The notes under the pieces: model-generated
Seen by the model: the letters and a program-made list of their open reading frames with translations, nothing else
Databases searched by the model: none
Told to the model about the DNA's origin: nothing
Program-made: the position numbers and the translations under genes
Origin: Kosakonia oryzae
Lineage (GTDB): Bacteria > Pseudomonadota > Gammaproteobacteria > Enterobacterales > Enterobacteriaceae
Direction: 5' to 3'
Length of the DNA: 64,000 nucleotides
Assembly (NCBI RefSeq): GCF_001658025.2
Contig: NZ_CP014007.2
Location: forward strand, 1,426,001 to 1,490,000
Shown here: piece by piece, positions 6,653 through 16,439 of the stretch
Layout: each line of letters begins with the position of its first letter
Position numbering within the stretch: position 1 is the first letter of the stretch

Positions 6653-8641
6653 ATGTTTAAACGCCTCCTTTCTGCCATTAGCGGCAAAAAAACGCCGGAA
6701 ACCGAAACCCACGTTACTGAACCACCGCAAAACGACGAGCTGATCGTGGCGTACGATGCCTACGGGCGGGAGATGCAGATCCCGCGCAGCGAGTGGCGCG
6801 AGAAGGTTTTTTTGCCGTCGCTGGAAGAGAAACGCAACGACGCTGCCGAGCTCTATCAGGTGATCATTAACGGGCTGAACGATGGTTTTGCTACGGATTT
6901 GATCCCCGCCGCCGAACGCCTGGTGGAGATTGACTATCTTCCCGAGCGCAGCCACACCATCCAGGGCATCGTGCTGATGAAAAATGGCGAGCTGGTGGCG
7001 GCGGAAAATACGCTGCGGGCGGGTATCGCCAAAGTGGGCGAAACCGGCACATTGCTGACCAATTTAGCCAAAGTGTTTGCCGAGCGCGGTGAAGAGCAGC
7101 GCGCGGAAGAGACGCTGTGGCAGGCGATTCAGGCCGATCCTAATCAGGACAACGGCCTGTTATGGTGGGTGAGCATTCAACAGGAGCGCGGCGGGGAAAA
7201 CGCCTATGTTGCCGCGCTGAAAACCGCGTCTGCACTGCCTGGTAGCTGGCGTGCGCAGTTATGGCTGGCGCGTCATTATCTGGAACATCAGGATATTGCT
7301 GCTGCCCGCACACTCTATCAGGAAGTACTGAGTGCCGGTCTGTATGACGGCAGTGCGCTAATGATGATTTCCGGCGATCTCGGCAATAACGGGCAGATCC
7401 CGCTGATCGCCGAACTGGTGGCTCCGGTATATGACGAACACCGCCACGAGCCAATGGCCGGTCTTAATCTGCTGCGAGCCTGGCAGGCGCTGGGCAATGT
7501 CGAGGAGGGCGAAAAGCTGCTGGCGCGGATGTACGCGCTGGGGTATATGCCACTGAAACAGCATCTTGATGAATTCGCCAAAGCCTTTCAGGAGATGCAG
7601 AAGCACGCGGCTACTTCCACGCCTGCTGATGCTTCCGAACTGACGTTCAGCACACTGTCGCTCACTCAACCGATCTGGCATTACGGTCTGTGCAACGCCA
7701 ATTGGTTGTTCGCACAGAAGCCGGAAGATGCACCGACTGTCGGTTTCTTTGCCCTGTCGAAACTCTACGACGGCCCTGAACGCAGCGAATCACAGCGCGA
7801 GGATGATATTGGCCGTCTGTCGCGGGCGATCCCGCTCTATTTTGCCGAAGCGGCGCACTACTGGAGCGACTACGCCAGCCGTTTTTATGTGCAGGTGGTG
7901 GAGGGCGGCGGGCCGGTGCTGATTGGTGGTGAAATGGATGGCAACGCGCTGTTTGATATCGTCCCGCCAGCCATGAACTACTTTGTTACCGGTGCCGTGG
8001 GGTGTAGCGGGGAAGGAGAACAGCGCGAGTGGCACATCACGTTGAGCCTGTGGGACTGCGCAACACGCACGAAAAAAGCCAGCGAAGCGGGCCACAGTAA
8101 ACAGGCTGAGCTGGGCGCGCTGGTGCTCGATCTTGAACAGCGCCTGCTCGCTGTCATCGGGCTTACGCGTCAGCAACCGCTGGATGCGTTTTATCTGCGC
8201 CCGTCTGCCGAGGCAATGGATATTTATCTGGGCGAGCTGGCGCAGGCGTTTACGCTGACGCTGGTAGTGAATAAAACCACGCCGCGCGAGGCGATGTGGG
8301 GTGAGCGGGCGATGCTCGACTGGCCGCTGCATATGGCGCTCCAGTGGCCGCAGATTGAGGTGCCGAAACTGATGTATCTCTCCGGGCTGGGAAAAGCCTT
8401 TGATTATCAGTCTGCGGCGCTGGCCGAATACCAAAGCCGCACGCTGGAGTTGCTGCGCGAAGCTGAACGCAATGGTAGCCCGGCGGCGCGTCTTGCGCCG
8501 CTGGTGTGGAAAATCTTCGGCATGGACGAGGATTTTGCCGCGCACCGGCAAAATCTGCCGGCAGATGCTGGCAGCGCGTATTGCGACTGGCTGGCGCGCG
8601 TCGCGGAGAAGTCGTTGTTTGAGGCTGCGGGAAGGCGTTGA
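6653..8641 (+). CDS. TPR-repeat protein of unknown function, partner of the SIR2 gene
   Basis: A 662-residue soluble protein with no signal peptide or membrane segment. Residues about 85-300 form helical repeats of TPR type (for example GELVAAENTLRAGIAKVG and RGEEQRAEETLWQAIQADPN). The part after residue ~330 is a mixed domain I do not recognise, with a segment around VTGAVGCSGEGEQREWHITLSLWD that resembles the beta-rich domain attached to TPRs in some signalling proteins. The ATG at 6653 follows AAGG by about 8 bases. The next gene (DUF4062-SIR2) starts 19 bp downstream behind TAAGGGG, so the two form an operon. By analogy the TPR protein may be sensor, scaffold or inhibitor of the SIR2 enzyme; this is inference. 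Confidence 0.7.
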   Translation: MFKRLLSAISGKKTPETETHVTEPPQNDELIVAYDAYGREMQIPRSEWREKVFLPSLEEKRNDAAELYQVIINGLNDGFATDLIPAAERLVEIDYLPERSHTIQGIVLMKNGELVAAENTLRAGIAKVGETGTLLTNLAKVFAERGEEQRAEETLWQAIQADPNQDNGLLWWVSIQQERGGENAYVAALKTASALPGSWRAQLWLARHYLEHQDIAAARTLYQEVLSAGLYDGSALMMISGDLGNNGQIPLIAELVAPVYDEHRHEPMAGLNLLRAWQALGNVEEGEKLLARMYALGYMPLKQHLDEFAKAFQEMQKHAATSTPADASELTFSTLSLTQPIWHYGLCNANWLFAQKPEDAPTVGFFALSKLYDGPERSESQREDDIGRLSRAIPLYFAEAAHYWSDYASRFYVQVVEGGGPVLIGGEMDGNALFDIVPPAMNYFVTGAVGCSGEGEQREWHITLSLWDCATRTKKASEAGHSKQAELGALVLDLEQRLLAVIGLTRQQPLDAFYLRPSAEAMDIYLGELAQAFTLTLVVNKTTPREAMWGERAMLDWPLHMALQWPQIEVPKLMYLSGLGKAFDYQSAALAEYQSRTLELLREAERNGSPAARLAPLVWKIFGMDEDFAAHRQNLPADAGSAYCDWLARVAEKSLFEAAGRR

Positions 8642-8660
8642 TAAATCTAAGGGGCAATAA

Positions 8661-9932
8661 ATGGCCAATAAACTACGCGTGTTCATTAGCAGCACGATGA
8701 AGGATCTGCGCAACGAGCGGCAGCAGGTGGTTGATCGGTTGAATTTTCTCGGTTTTGAGCCGGTAAATGCCGAAGAGTTTAGCCCAAACGGGCAGACCAG
8801 TTGGGAGGTGATTGAGCCGAAAATCCGCGATTGTCACCTGTTTGTCCTGCTTCTTGGCGACAGTTACGGCTGGGAGCCGAAGAGCGGTTATGGCGGTGGA
8901 GAGGGGAAATCCGTCACGCATCTTGAATATGACGCCGCTCGCGCGCTGAACATTCCCGTGTTGCCCTTTATAAAAAAGCTGGAATATGGAAGCAAAGAGG
9001 ACACGCTGCGGGATGCGTTTCGCGAGGCAGTAGCCGCGTGGGACACGGGGCATTTTCGCGCGGAATTTGAGTTAGCGAAGGATCTTGCTGATAAAGTGGC
9101 GAAGGCGCTGGTGGATTTTTGTACCCAGACGGCGCTGAAAGAGCTGCTGCGTCTGCGCGATACGCAGTTAACGCCGCCGCATACCGCTGTGCAATCAGCC
9201 GAAGCGTTGCAGGTGCATGACGATGATAAGTGGGTGCTTCTCGGCGGCGCAGGGCTGTCGATATCTGCCGGTTATCCGACGGCGAATCTGATTACCAGTA
9301 GCCTGGCCGCGCAGCTCTGGCCGGATATTGCTGCCAGAGATATTTACACCCGCTACTCGTTTGACGAAGTGGCGGGATATTACGAAAGCCAGCGCGGGCG
9401 CGATGCACTGCTGCAGGATATTAAAGCGTTACTGGACACACCGCAGAAGGTCTGGCCAACAGAGGCCCATTTTGAGGCTGTGAAGAAGTTCAAAACTATC
9501 CTCACCACCAACTATGATCAACTCTTCGAACTTGCCTGCATGACGAGCGGCATTCCGTATGTGGTCATTACGCCGTCCGATTCGAAACCGCCGGAAAAGG
9601 GCAAAGTCTCGATCATTAAGCTGAGTGGCACAATCTCCGAACTGGAAAGTCTGCGGCTGACGGCGCTGGATTTACAGAACGTGATGGCTAATGAAGCGTT
9701 CTTTAGGGTGATCAAACAGAGCCTGGCGGGCCGCAAAGTCGCAGTTGTCGGGCATGCTTTGCGTGATGCCCATGTGTTAAAGGCGCTGACCGAATCCGGC
9801 ATCTCCGGGCCGGGTATTTACGTGAGCCCTAATCCTGGGCCTGCGGCGGATATCATCCTGCAACGCTTTAACCTGCAAGCTAAATCGCAAAAGGCCGATG
9901 TGTTTCTTGCCAGTTTCGACCCGACGGCGTGA
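8661..9932 (+). CDS. DUF4062-SIR2 fusion protein, candidate NAD-consuming effector
   Basis: A 423-residue two-domain protein. Residues about 4-100 are DUF4062 (LRVFISSTMKDLRNERQQV...), a flavodoxin/TIR-like fold normally seen at the N terminus of STAND NTPases. Residues about 190-420 are SIR2-like: NAD-loop GGAGLSISAGYP from residue 195, TTNYDQLFE at 282-290, KLSGT at 320-324 and VGHALRDAHV near the end. In sirtuins and SIR2_2 defence enzymes the fourth motif is normally KLHG with a catalytic His; here that position reads Ser322, so activity is uncertain. The start has a good ribosome site (AAGGGG). It is the second gene of the TPR-SIR2 unit and ends at a strong terminator. Related SIR2 proteins (ThsA, DSR2) deplete NAD on phage infection. 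Confidence 0.8.
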   Translation: MANKLRVFISSTMKDLRNERQQVVDRLNFLGFEPVNAEEFSPNGQTSWEVIEPKIRDCHLFVLLLGDSYGWEPKSGYGGGEGKSVTHLEYDAARALNIPVLPFIKKLEYGSKEDTLRDAFREAVAAWDTGHFRAEFELAKDLADKVAKALVDFCTQTALKELLRLRDTQLTPPHTAVQSAEALQVHDDDKWVLLGGAGLSISAGYPTANLITSSLAAQLWPDIAARDIYTRYSFDEVAGYYESQRGRDALLQDIKALLDTPQKVWPTEAHFEAVKKFKTILTTNYDQLFELACMTSGIPYVVITPSDSKPPEKGKVSIIKLSGTISELESLRLTALDLQNVMANEAFFRVIKQSLAGRKVAVVGHALRDAHVLKALTESGISGPGIYVSPNPGPAADIILQRFNLQAKSQKADVFLASFDPTA

Positions 9933-9964
9933 TGTAAGCACCATCAGACGTAATGCGTCCCTTT

Positions 9965-10004
9965 ATCGTCAGCAATATTCACCGATTTGCTGGCGATTTT
10001 TTTT
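9965..10004 (+). terminator. Terminator of the TPR-SIR2 unit
   Basis: An 11-bp stem with one G-T pair (9965-9975 and 9987-9997) is followed by an eight-base T-run (9997-10004): a textbook rho-independent terminator. It also marks the right edge of the accessory island, since yfgG follows. Confidence 0.85.
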
Positions 10005-10068
10005 GCTGTTTTTAAAAGGCGTGCAAAAGCCCACGCGTTTTAGCGTGTTCAAAAAAACGGGTTAAATC

Positions 10069-10260
10069 TTAACGTTGTGCGGTGGGATCGATAGTCTGAC
10101 TGATTTGCTGCGACTGGACTTTATCCTGATGATGATACCAGGCGCCAATGGTGGAATAGACGAAACGGCCGAAGAAAAAGACAAAGCTGATGAGAAGTAC
10201 GATACGGGTCATGCGACTGTCAAATCGATGTCGTTTTCGCATACTGGTTGCCTGACTCAC
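10069..10260 (-). CDS. yfgG: Small membrane protein YfgG
   Basis: A 63-residue protein that matches E. coli YfgG almost throughout: MSQATSMRKRHRFDSRMTR followed by one membrane helix, IVLLISFVFFFGRFVYSTIGAW, and a polar tail. The basic N terminus predicts N-in topology at the inner membrane. The ATG at 10260 gives the same 63-residue length as E. coli; an internal Met at codon 7 is an alternative. Its molecular function is not established. It is divergent from pdeF, as in E. coli, with a 344-bp shared upstream region containing a consensus FNR site. It is the first conserved backbone gene after the island. Confidence 0.93.
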   Translation of the reverse strand: MSQATSMRKRHRFDSRMTRIVLLISFVFFFGRFVYSTIGAWYHHQDKVQSQQISQTIDPTAQR

Positions 10261-10458
10261 TGTGGTTCCTTTAGGAATACCCGATTAACGGGCGACAAGG
10301 CTATTAAGGCACAGTCTCCGGGGAAGGTCAATTAAGCCTGCAGTCCGTTAAAACATATGTCCGGGATTATATAAGAGAAATTAAATATTTACGCCGAGAA
10401 TATAAAAACAAAAATACAGACTAATCACATGGAAATAAAACTCACTGATACCTTTCTT

Positions 10459-10499
10459 TTGATTTATATCAATTTTCACTTACCGCTTAGAACTAAAAT
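10459..10499 (+). promoter_or_regulatory. FNR-dependent promoter upstream of pdeF
   Basis: TTGAT-TTAT-ATCAA (10459-10472) is a perfect FNR consensus. A -10 hexamer TAAAAT lies at 10494-10499. Taking a start near 10506-10507 puts the FNR dyad centre at about -41.5, the class II activation position. The rest of 10261-10604 is AT-rich and shows no gene. Confidence 0.75.
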
Positions 10500-10604
10500 T
10501 TCTCCCTGTTGCTAAACGGCCGCTTTCCCCTTGTGCCTTGTGAAGTCAGGCTGGATGCCTGTCTGAAATTTCAGCCCGGATCAGGCTGCCTTCTTTGAGT
10601 GTCT

Positions 10605-12821
10605 ATGTCTTTAATTAATAAGTATAATTATCTAAAGAATAAATGGTGGGCATTGCCGTTCGTTCTTCCTGTTATCCTTTATCCATTATTTAGTCTGGCT
10701 AATGTATTTACGTCGATTTACGGGCAGAACGTTATTCTCTATTACCTGCCAATGTCGCTCTTGATCAGTCTGATGACATTTTATGGCTGGGCCGTGCTGC
10801 CAGGCATGATCGTTGCGTTAATCTGGCATAACTGGCATTTGGGACCATTGGGAACGCTCCTGAAAAGCGTGCAAGAACTGATTCCTGTCCTGTTTAGCTG
10901 GGTCGGTTATCGAATATTTGTCACTCGCCGACATCTGGTCACATATGGTACGTCATCACTGATTTATCAGCGCATTCTCTGGCACGTATTATGCCCTGCC
11001 ACGTTATATCTGCTTCTTCTGGAACTGGGGAACTGGCTGAATCTCTTCGGCAAGCAGTTGAGCAAGCCGGCGAAAATGGTGCTGGATCTGTCTCTGTTGA
11101 TCACATATCAGGGGCTACTGGCCGGCGCGGTAACGGGCATCACATTAAGTTATTTACTGATCCGCATCATTCGCCACCCACGTTATGCACGCTCATGGTT
11201 TTCCCAGCTGCGCATGGAATTTGATCCTAAAGTGACCTGGCTGGAACTGTGCGTCTGGTTCTGTCTGGTGCTGGGGTTGCAGTACCAGCTGTTAGTGCCT
11301 TCTACCGGTTGCAGCACTATCTTTAACACCAACTATACGCTCTCGCTGCTGCTGCCGGTGATGCTGTGGGGATCGATGCGTTACGGCTTCCGGTTTATGT
11401 CGTTTGTCTGGTCGCCGCTGCTGATTCTGACGGTCCACTATTTTTATCGCAGTTTGTCCTGTTTTGCTTCCAGAGAAGTGCAGATCGCTATCATTTCTTC
11501 CCGTTACCTGACATTTACATTCATGATCCTCGCGCTGGCGGGAATCGCGAACCGGCGGCGTTCGGTGCTTAACCGCACCCGTCGGCTGGCGTCGGTCGAT
11601 CCGATGACCCATCTGCCGAATCTGCGGGCGCTAAGCCGCGAGCTGGCGAATACCCCGTGGTCGGTGCTCTATTTCCTGCGCATACCGGCGCTTGAACTTT
11701 TAGGCCGCAACTATGGCGTGATGTTTCGCATCCAGTTTAAACAGCACCTGGCTAACTGGTTAAAGCCGTTGTTACAGAAGGGGGAGGCCGTTCATCAGCT
11801 TTCGGGTCACGATCTGGTGATTCGCCTGAATACCCACTCCTGGCAGACGCGTATTGATGAACTGGATGCGCGCATCAAACAGTTCCTTTTCATCTGGGAC
11901 GAGATGCAGGTGCAGTTACCCGTTGGCATCAGCTATTGCTATGTTCGTTCGCCCGTTCAGCATCTCTATCTGCTGCTTGGGGAGATGATTACCACCGCCG
12001 ATATTTCGCTGGTCACCAACCGGCCGGAAAACCTGCAAAACCGGGGCGTGGCAAACATGCAGCGCAGCCTGAAGCGCAAAGTCGAGATGATGAATCGTCT
12101 GCAAAAGGCGCTGGAAGGGAATCATTTTCTGCTAATGGCGCAGTTGGTTTCCGGCGTACGCGGCGATAACTACTATGAAATTCTGCTGCGTCTGGGCGAG
12201 GATCCGGAGCATTGCATCCGACCGAGTGAGTTTTTACCGGTGGCGCAGGAGTTCGGTCTGTCGTCGCGGATTGATTTGTGGGTAATTGAAAATGTGCTGC
12301 GCTTTATGGCGCATAACCGCAAGACATTGCCCGCACAACGTTTCTCAATCAACCTTTCCCCGGCCTCTGTCTGCCGCGCACAGTTCGCGCAGGAGGTAAA
12401 AACCCTGCTGCGGGATTACGCTATCGAAGCGTGGCAGCTTATTTTTGAAATCAGCGAAAGCAGCATGATGCTGAATATCCAGCAGGCCGGGCAAACGCTC
12501 GCCCAGTTACAAAAAATGGGGTGCCGGGTTGCCATTGATGATTTTGGTACCGGTTATGCCAGCTACGCCCAGTTGAAAGATGTGAACGCCGATATGCTGA
12601 AAATAGACGGCAGTTTTATCCGCAATATGGTTGCAAACAGCCTGGACTATCAGGTTGTCGCCTCTATCTGCCATCTGGCGCGGATGAAAAAAATGCAGGT
12701 TGTGGCGGAGTATGTTGAAAGCGAAGAGATACGCAGCGCGGCTGTCGCGCTGCGTATCGATTATTTACAGGGTTATCTGATTGGTAAGCCCGTTCCGCTG
12801 GAGACGCTGGTCGAAGCGTAA
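10605..12821 (+). CDS. pdeF: Membrane cyclic-di-GMP phosphodiesterase (YfgF)
   Basis: A 738-residue protein. The N-terminal ~320 residues contain about eight hydrophobic helices (MASE1-type sensor). A degenerate GGDEF domain follows (SVDPMTHLPNLRAL..., lacking GGDEF itself), then a C-terminal EAL domain with EILLR at the EAL position, the metal site AIDDFGTGYASY and LKIDGSFIRN. E. coli YfgF is a c-di-GMP phosphodiesterase linked to anaerobic growth and surface properties. I chose ATG 10605 over GTG 10599 because the latter adds only two codons. The perfect FNR site and matched -10 upstream (10459-10499) fit anaerobic induction. Single-gene unit, convergent with ppx, whose stop lies 12 bp beyond. 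Confidence 0.93.
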   Translation: MSLINKYNYLKNKWWALPFVLPVILYPLFSLANVFTSIYGQNVILYYLPMSLLISLMTFYGWAVLPGMIVALIWHNWHLGPLGTLLKSVQELIPVLFSWVGYRIFVTRRHLVTYGTSSLIYQRILWHVLCPATLYLLLLELGNWLNLFGKQLSKPAKMVLDLSLLITYQGLLAGAVTGITLSYLLIRIIRHPRYARSWFSQLRMEFDPKVTWLELCVWFCLVLGLQYQLLVPSTGCSTIFNTNYTLSLLLPVMLWGSMRYGFRFMSFVWSPLLILTVHYFYRSLSCFASREVQIAIISSRYLTFTFMILALAGIANRRRSVLNRTRRLASVDPMTHLPNLRALSRELANTPWSVLYFLRIPALELLGRNYGVMFRIQFKQHLANWLKPLLQKGEAVHQLSGHDLVIRLNTHSWQTRIDELDARIKQFLFIWDEMQVQLPVGISYCYVRSPVQHLYLLLGEMITTADISLVTNRPENLQNRGVANMQRSLKRKVEMMNRLQKALEGNHFLLMAQLVSGVRGDNYYEILLRLGEDPEHCIRPSEFLPVAQEFGLSSRIDLWVIENVLRFMAHNRKTLPAQRFSINLSPASVCRAQFAQEVKTLLRDYAIEAWQLIFEISESSMMLNIQQAGQTLAQLQKMGCRVAIDDFGTGYASYAQLKDVNADMLKIDGSFIRNMVANSLDYQVVASICHLARMKKMQVVAEYVESEEIRSAAVALRIDYLQGYLIGKPVPLETLVEA

Positions 12822-12833
12822 GCGGAAGGCGGC

Positions 12834-14375
12834 TCAGGCCGCCACTTCCGGTGCCTGTTCTTCTTCGATTTTTAACCGCCAGCCGGTGACCGCTTCCCAG
12901 TATTCCTGCTCTTTTTCCAGATCCAGCAGTACCAGCGCGTTCTGGCTGAACCAGTCATGCGGGAAGCGCAGCGTCCAGTGATTCTCATCGGTTTTCAGAA
13001 ACAGCGTCGGCGGCGTAGTGGTCGCCTGACGCTGATTGTTCAGCAGCACGCCGAGGCGTAGTAACTGAACCAGCGGCAAAAATTGCTTCTTCTTGTAGAG
13101 CGTAAAGCGCGGCAGCTCGTCGAGTTTGATCGCTTTACGATGACAGCGCACCAGGGTCGCCATCATCAGTTGCTGTTCCTGGTTGAAACCGGGCAGGTTG
13201 CTGTTTTGCAGAATGTACGCCGAATGGCGGTGCATACCGCTGTGGTTGATGTTCAGCCCCACTTCATGCAGCATCGCCGCCCATTTCAGCAGCGCCGCCA
13301 GTTGCGGGTTGCTGAGTTTGGGATTTTGCGCCTGCCACTGATCGTACATCTGCGTGGTGGTTTCCAGCACGCGGCGAGCCTGTTCGCGGTCAATATTGTA
13401 CTGGCTGGCAAGGCTTTGCGCCGTACGGCTGCGAATGTCCTGATGACGGAAGCGGCCTTCCATCTCATACAGCACGCCTTCACGCAGCGCACCGTCGGAG
13501 AGACGCAGTTCGCGGATCGCCAGCGCATCGAACACGCCGCACAGAATGGCGAGGCCCGGCACGAACACCGCTTTACGTTCCTCAGAAAGCCCTGGCAGGC
13601 TCAGTTCGTTGAAGTTTTTATACTTCAGCACTTCATCAACCAGTTTTTCCAGGCGCTCCGGAGTAATAAACCCGTCTTTCTCGCCTGAGGCGATCAGCAC
13701 TTCATTCGCCGCTTTGATACTGCCGGACGCGCCCAGCGCCACATTCCAGCCCTGGATGCGGAACTGCCAGGCCAGCGATTCCAGCTTTTGCGTGGCGGAA
13801 ATGCGCGCGCGGCGGAAGTTTTCCCCATTGATGGTACCGCCGGGGAAATACATCTGCGCAAAGCTGACGCAGCCCATGCGACGGCTTTCGACCAGCTTCG
13901 GTTCGAAATCTTCACCGATAACCAGCTCCGTCGAACCGCCGCCGATATCGATCACCAGCTTGCGGCCTTTCTCCGGCTGCGTATGTTCCACGCCCATAAA
14001 AATCAGTCGTGCTTCTTCGTTGCCCGGAATGATTTCAATCGGGTAGGGGATCACTTTTTCGGCACGTTTCAGAAACTCCGTGGCGTTCAGCGCCTGGCGT
14101 AACGTGTGCGTGCCTACGATGCAGACGCTGGAGGGATCGAACCCTTGCAGGCGCTCGGCAAACAGCGACAGGCAAGCAAGCCCGCGCTCCATTGCCTCTT
14201 CACTCAGCATGTTATTGCTGTCCAGACCATCCGCCAGATGCACGCGCTGCTTCAGGCGGCCGATGATTTGCATCGCCCCATCCACCACACGTGCAATCAC
14301 CATATGGAAACTGTTGGAACCCAGGTCGACCGCGGCGAACTCCTCCGGGCGGGGCATCTTTTCTTGTATCGGCAT
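12834..14375 (-). CDS. ppx: Exopolyphosphatase
   Basis: Hydrolyses inorganic polyphosphate processively to phosphate. The 513-residue product equals E. coli Ppx in length. It has the actin-like ATPase-fold motifs [15 protein letters not shown] at residues ~14-28 and [12 protein letters not shown] at ~140-151, then the C-terminal HD-like helical domain with [20 protein letters not shown]. It ends ...[10 protein letters not shown]. It lies downstream of ppk with a 3-bp gap, so the opposing enzymes of polyphosphate metabolism are co-transcribed, as in E. coli. Identification is certain. Confidence 0.97.
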   Translation of the reverse strand: MPIQEKMPRPEEFAAVDLGSNSFHMVIARVVDGAMQIIGRLKQRVHLADGLDSNNMLSEEAMERGLACLSLFAERLQGFDPSSVCIVGTHTLRQALNATEFLKRAEKVIPYPIEIIPGNEEARLIFMGVEHTQPEKGRKLVIDIGGGSTELVIGEDFEPKLVESRRMGCVSFAQMYFPGGTINGENFRRARISATQKLESLAWQFRIQGWNVALGASGSIKAANEVLIASGEKDGFITPERLEKLVDEVLKYKNFNELSLPGLSEERKAVFVPGLAILCGVFDALAIRELRLSDGALREGVLYEMEGRFRHQDIRSRTAQSLASQYNIDREQARRVLETTTQMYDQWQAQNPKLSNPQLAALLKWAAMLHEVGLNINHSGMHRHSAYILQNSNLPGFNQEQQLMMATLVRCHRKAIKLDELPRFTLYKKKQFLPLVQLLRLGVLLNNQRQATTTPPTLFLKTDENHWTLRFPHDWFSQNALVLLDLEKEQEYWEAVTGWRLKIEEEQAPEVAA

Positions 14376-14378
14376 AGA

Positions 14379-16439
14379 TTAATCAGGCTGCTCGAGTGAT
14401 TTGATGTAGTCGTAAATCGCCAATTGCGCGCGTACTTTGCGACGATTGCCACGCGGCACGTAGCGATTGCTCAGTTCTTTATCAATGTACCGGGCTTTTA
14501 CCGTATCACTGAACAGAATGTCAATGATATCCAGAACGCGCTGTTTAAGCCGGGGATCGAGCAGCGGTGCCGCCACTTCGATACGGTAATCGATATTACG
14601 GGTCATCCAGTCAGCGGAAGAGAGCCAGACTCGCTTATCGCCGCCGTTCTCAAAAATATAGATGCGATCGTGCTCAAGATAGCGGTCAACGATGCTAATC
14701 ACGCGAATATTTTCGCTGATGCCTTCAAGCTCCGGGATCAACGAACACATCCCGCGCACCAGCAGATTCACCGGCACGCCGGAACTGGAGGCGGTATAGA
14801 GGCGATCCACCAACCCTTTGTCCACCAGGTTGTTCAGCTTCAGCGTAATGCCAGAAGGCTGTCCATTCTGCGCGTTGGCGATCTCGGCATCGATCATGTC
14901 ATACAGCAGGCGGCGCGAGTTTTGCGGCGACACCAGCAGGTAATCGAAATTCACCGGGCGATACGGGTTCTCAATAAAGTTAAACACCCGGCGCACTTCA
15001 TTGGTAATGCGTGCATCGGCCGTAATCAGCGAGTAGTCGGTATACAGCCGCGCAGTTTTCTCGTTAAAGTTCCCGGTACCAATATGTGCGTAGCGCACCA
15101 CTTCTTCACCTTCCATGCGAGAGATGAGGAACAGTTTGGCGTGAATTTTTAAACCCGGAGCCGAGAAGATCACCTGTACGCCCGCTTCCGTCAGCCGTTT
15201 CGCCCAATGGATGTTGGCTTCTTCATCGAAACGCGCCTGCAGCTCCACCACCACGGTTACTTTTTTGCCGTTGTGCGCCGCATGAATCATCGAATCAATA
15301 ATGCGTGAGTCTTTCGCCACGCGATAAATATTGATTTTAATCGCCAGCACGCTCGGGTCGAATGACGCCTGGCGCAGCAGCTCCAGCACGTGTTCGAAGG
15401 TGTGGTAGGGGTAATAGAGCAGCACATCGCGTTCGCGAACGGCATCGAAACCGTTGCGGAATTTGTCAAACCAGAGGTGACGCAGGCGCGGCATCGGTTT
15501 GTTGACGAGGTTGGCTTTGCCGACATTCGGGAAGCCAATAAAGTCTTTAAAGTTGTGGTAACGCCCGCCGGGAATAATGGAATCATAACGGGAAATGGTC
15601 AGCTTCTCGCGCAGCATTTCTACCATTGCATCGGGCATATCGCGCTGGTAAACAAAGCGCACCGGTTCGGCAGTCAAACGCTGTTTCAGGCTCGACGACA
15701 TCAGCTCCATCAGGCTCGATTCCATCTCATGCACCAAATCGTATTCGGCATCACGGGTCATCTTCATCGAGTAGGCATTCAGCGAATCGTAATCGAAGAA
15801 GCCTTTAAAGATGTCATCGAGGCAGTAGCGCAGAATGTTGTCCAGCAGGATCATCGGCTTGCGGCGACGTGGTGTTTCCGGCGGCAGATTCACGAAACGC
15901 GGTACTTTGTCCGACGGGATCTCCAGCAGGGCGTAACGGATATTGTCGCCGCGAATGATCTCGACCGCCAGGTAGGTGTAATCATCTTTTAAGAAGCGCA
16001 CCAGGTTGGTTTCGCGGTTTATCAACGTCGGCGTAATGTGCTGACGCAGATACTGCTTGAAGTAGCTGCGCAGCCAGCTTTGCTGGTTTTGTGACAGTTG
16101 CCGTTCGTTGATCAGGAAGATTTGGTTGCGTGCCATCTCCAGCAGCAGGTCGTTGTAGAGGCTGTCGAACTCCTGATCGGCCTTCAGCACGCGGGACTGA
16201 ATTTTGCCCAGCAGATGACGTGAGTTGGTGGCGGTGCCTTGCTCTTCGCTGATGATCAACCGGCGTTTCAGCTCGGCAAAACGCACTTTATAAAATTCAT
16301 CGAGGTTATTGGAATAGATTCCCAAAAAACGCATGCGCTCGATTAGCGGGTTACTTTTGTCTGCCGCTTCCTGGAGAACACGTTCGTTGAAGCACAACCA
16401 GCTTAGTTCTTTTTCGAGATATAACTTTTCCTGACCCAT
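14379..16439 (-). CDS. ppk: Polyphosphate kinase 1
   Basis: Reversibly transfers the ATP gamma-phosphate to polyphosphate at the inner membrane. The 686-residue product starts [25 protein letters not shown]. It shows the PPK1 N-terminal domain, the head domain and two phospholipase-D-like catalytic domains; the segment [11 protein letters not shown] carries the autophosphorylated His and [11 protein letters not shown] follows. E. coli Ppk has 688 residues. ppx follows 3 bp downstream. About 157 bp upstream, a minus-strand CTGTCATA (16596-16603) resembles one half of a Pho box, so phosphate control is possible but not shown. Confidence 0.97.
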   Translation of the reverse strand: MGQEKLYLEKELSWLCFNERVLQEAADKSNPLIERMRFLGIYSNNLDEFYKVRFAELKRRLIISEEQGTATNSRHLLGKIQSRVLKADQEFDSLYNDLLLEMARNQIFLINERQLSQNQQSWLRSYFKQYLRQHITPTLINRETNLVRFLKDDYTYLAVEIIRGDNIRYALLEIPSDKVPRFVNLPPETPRRRKPMILLDNILRYCLDDIFKGFFDYDSLNAYSMKMTRDAEYDLVHEMESSLMELMSSSLKQRLTAEPVRFVYQRDMPDAMVEMLREKLTISRYDSIIPGGRYHNFKDFIGFPNVGKANLVNKPMPRLRHLWFDKFRNGFDAVRERDVLLYYPYHTFEHVLELLRQASFDPSVLAIKINIYRVAKDSRIIDSMIHAAHNGKKVTVVVELQARFDEEANIHWAKRLTEAGVQVIFSAPGLKIHAKLFLISRMEGEEVVRYAHIGTGNFNEKTARLYTDYSLITADARITNEVRRVFNFIENPYRPVNFDYLLVSPQNSRRLLYDMIDAEIANAQNGQPSGITLKLNNLVDKGLVDRLYTASSSGVPVNLLVRGMCSLIPELEGISENIRVISIVDRYLEHDRIYIFENGGDKRVWLSSADWMTRNIDYRIEVAAPLLDPRLKQRVLDIIDILFSDTVKARYIDKELSNRYVPRGNRRKVRAQLAIYDYIKSLEQPD

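Noticed and set aside
10261-10604. Small RNA gene in the yfgG-pdeF gap
   Set aside because: There is no terminator with a T-run or conserved sRNA-like structure. The region is explained by divergent promoters and the FNR site.
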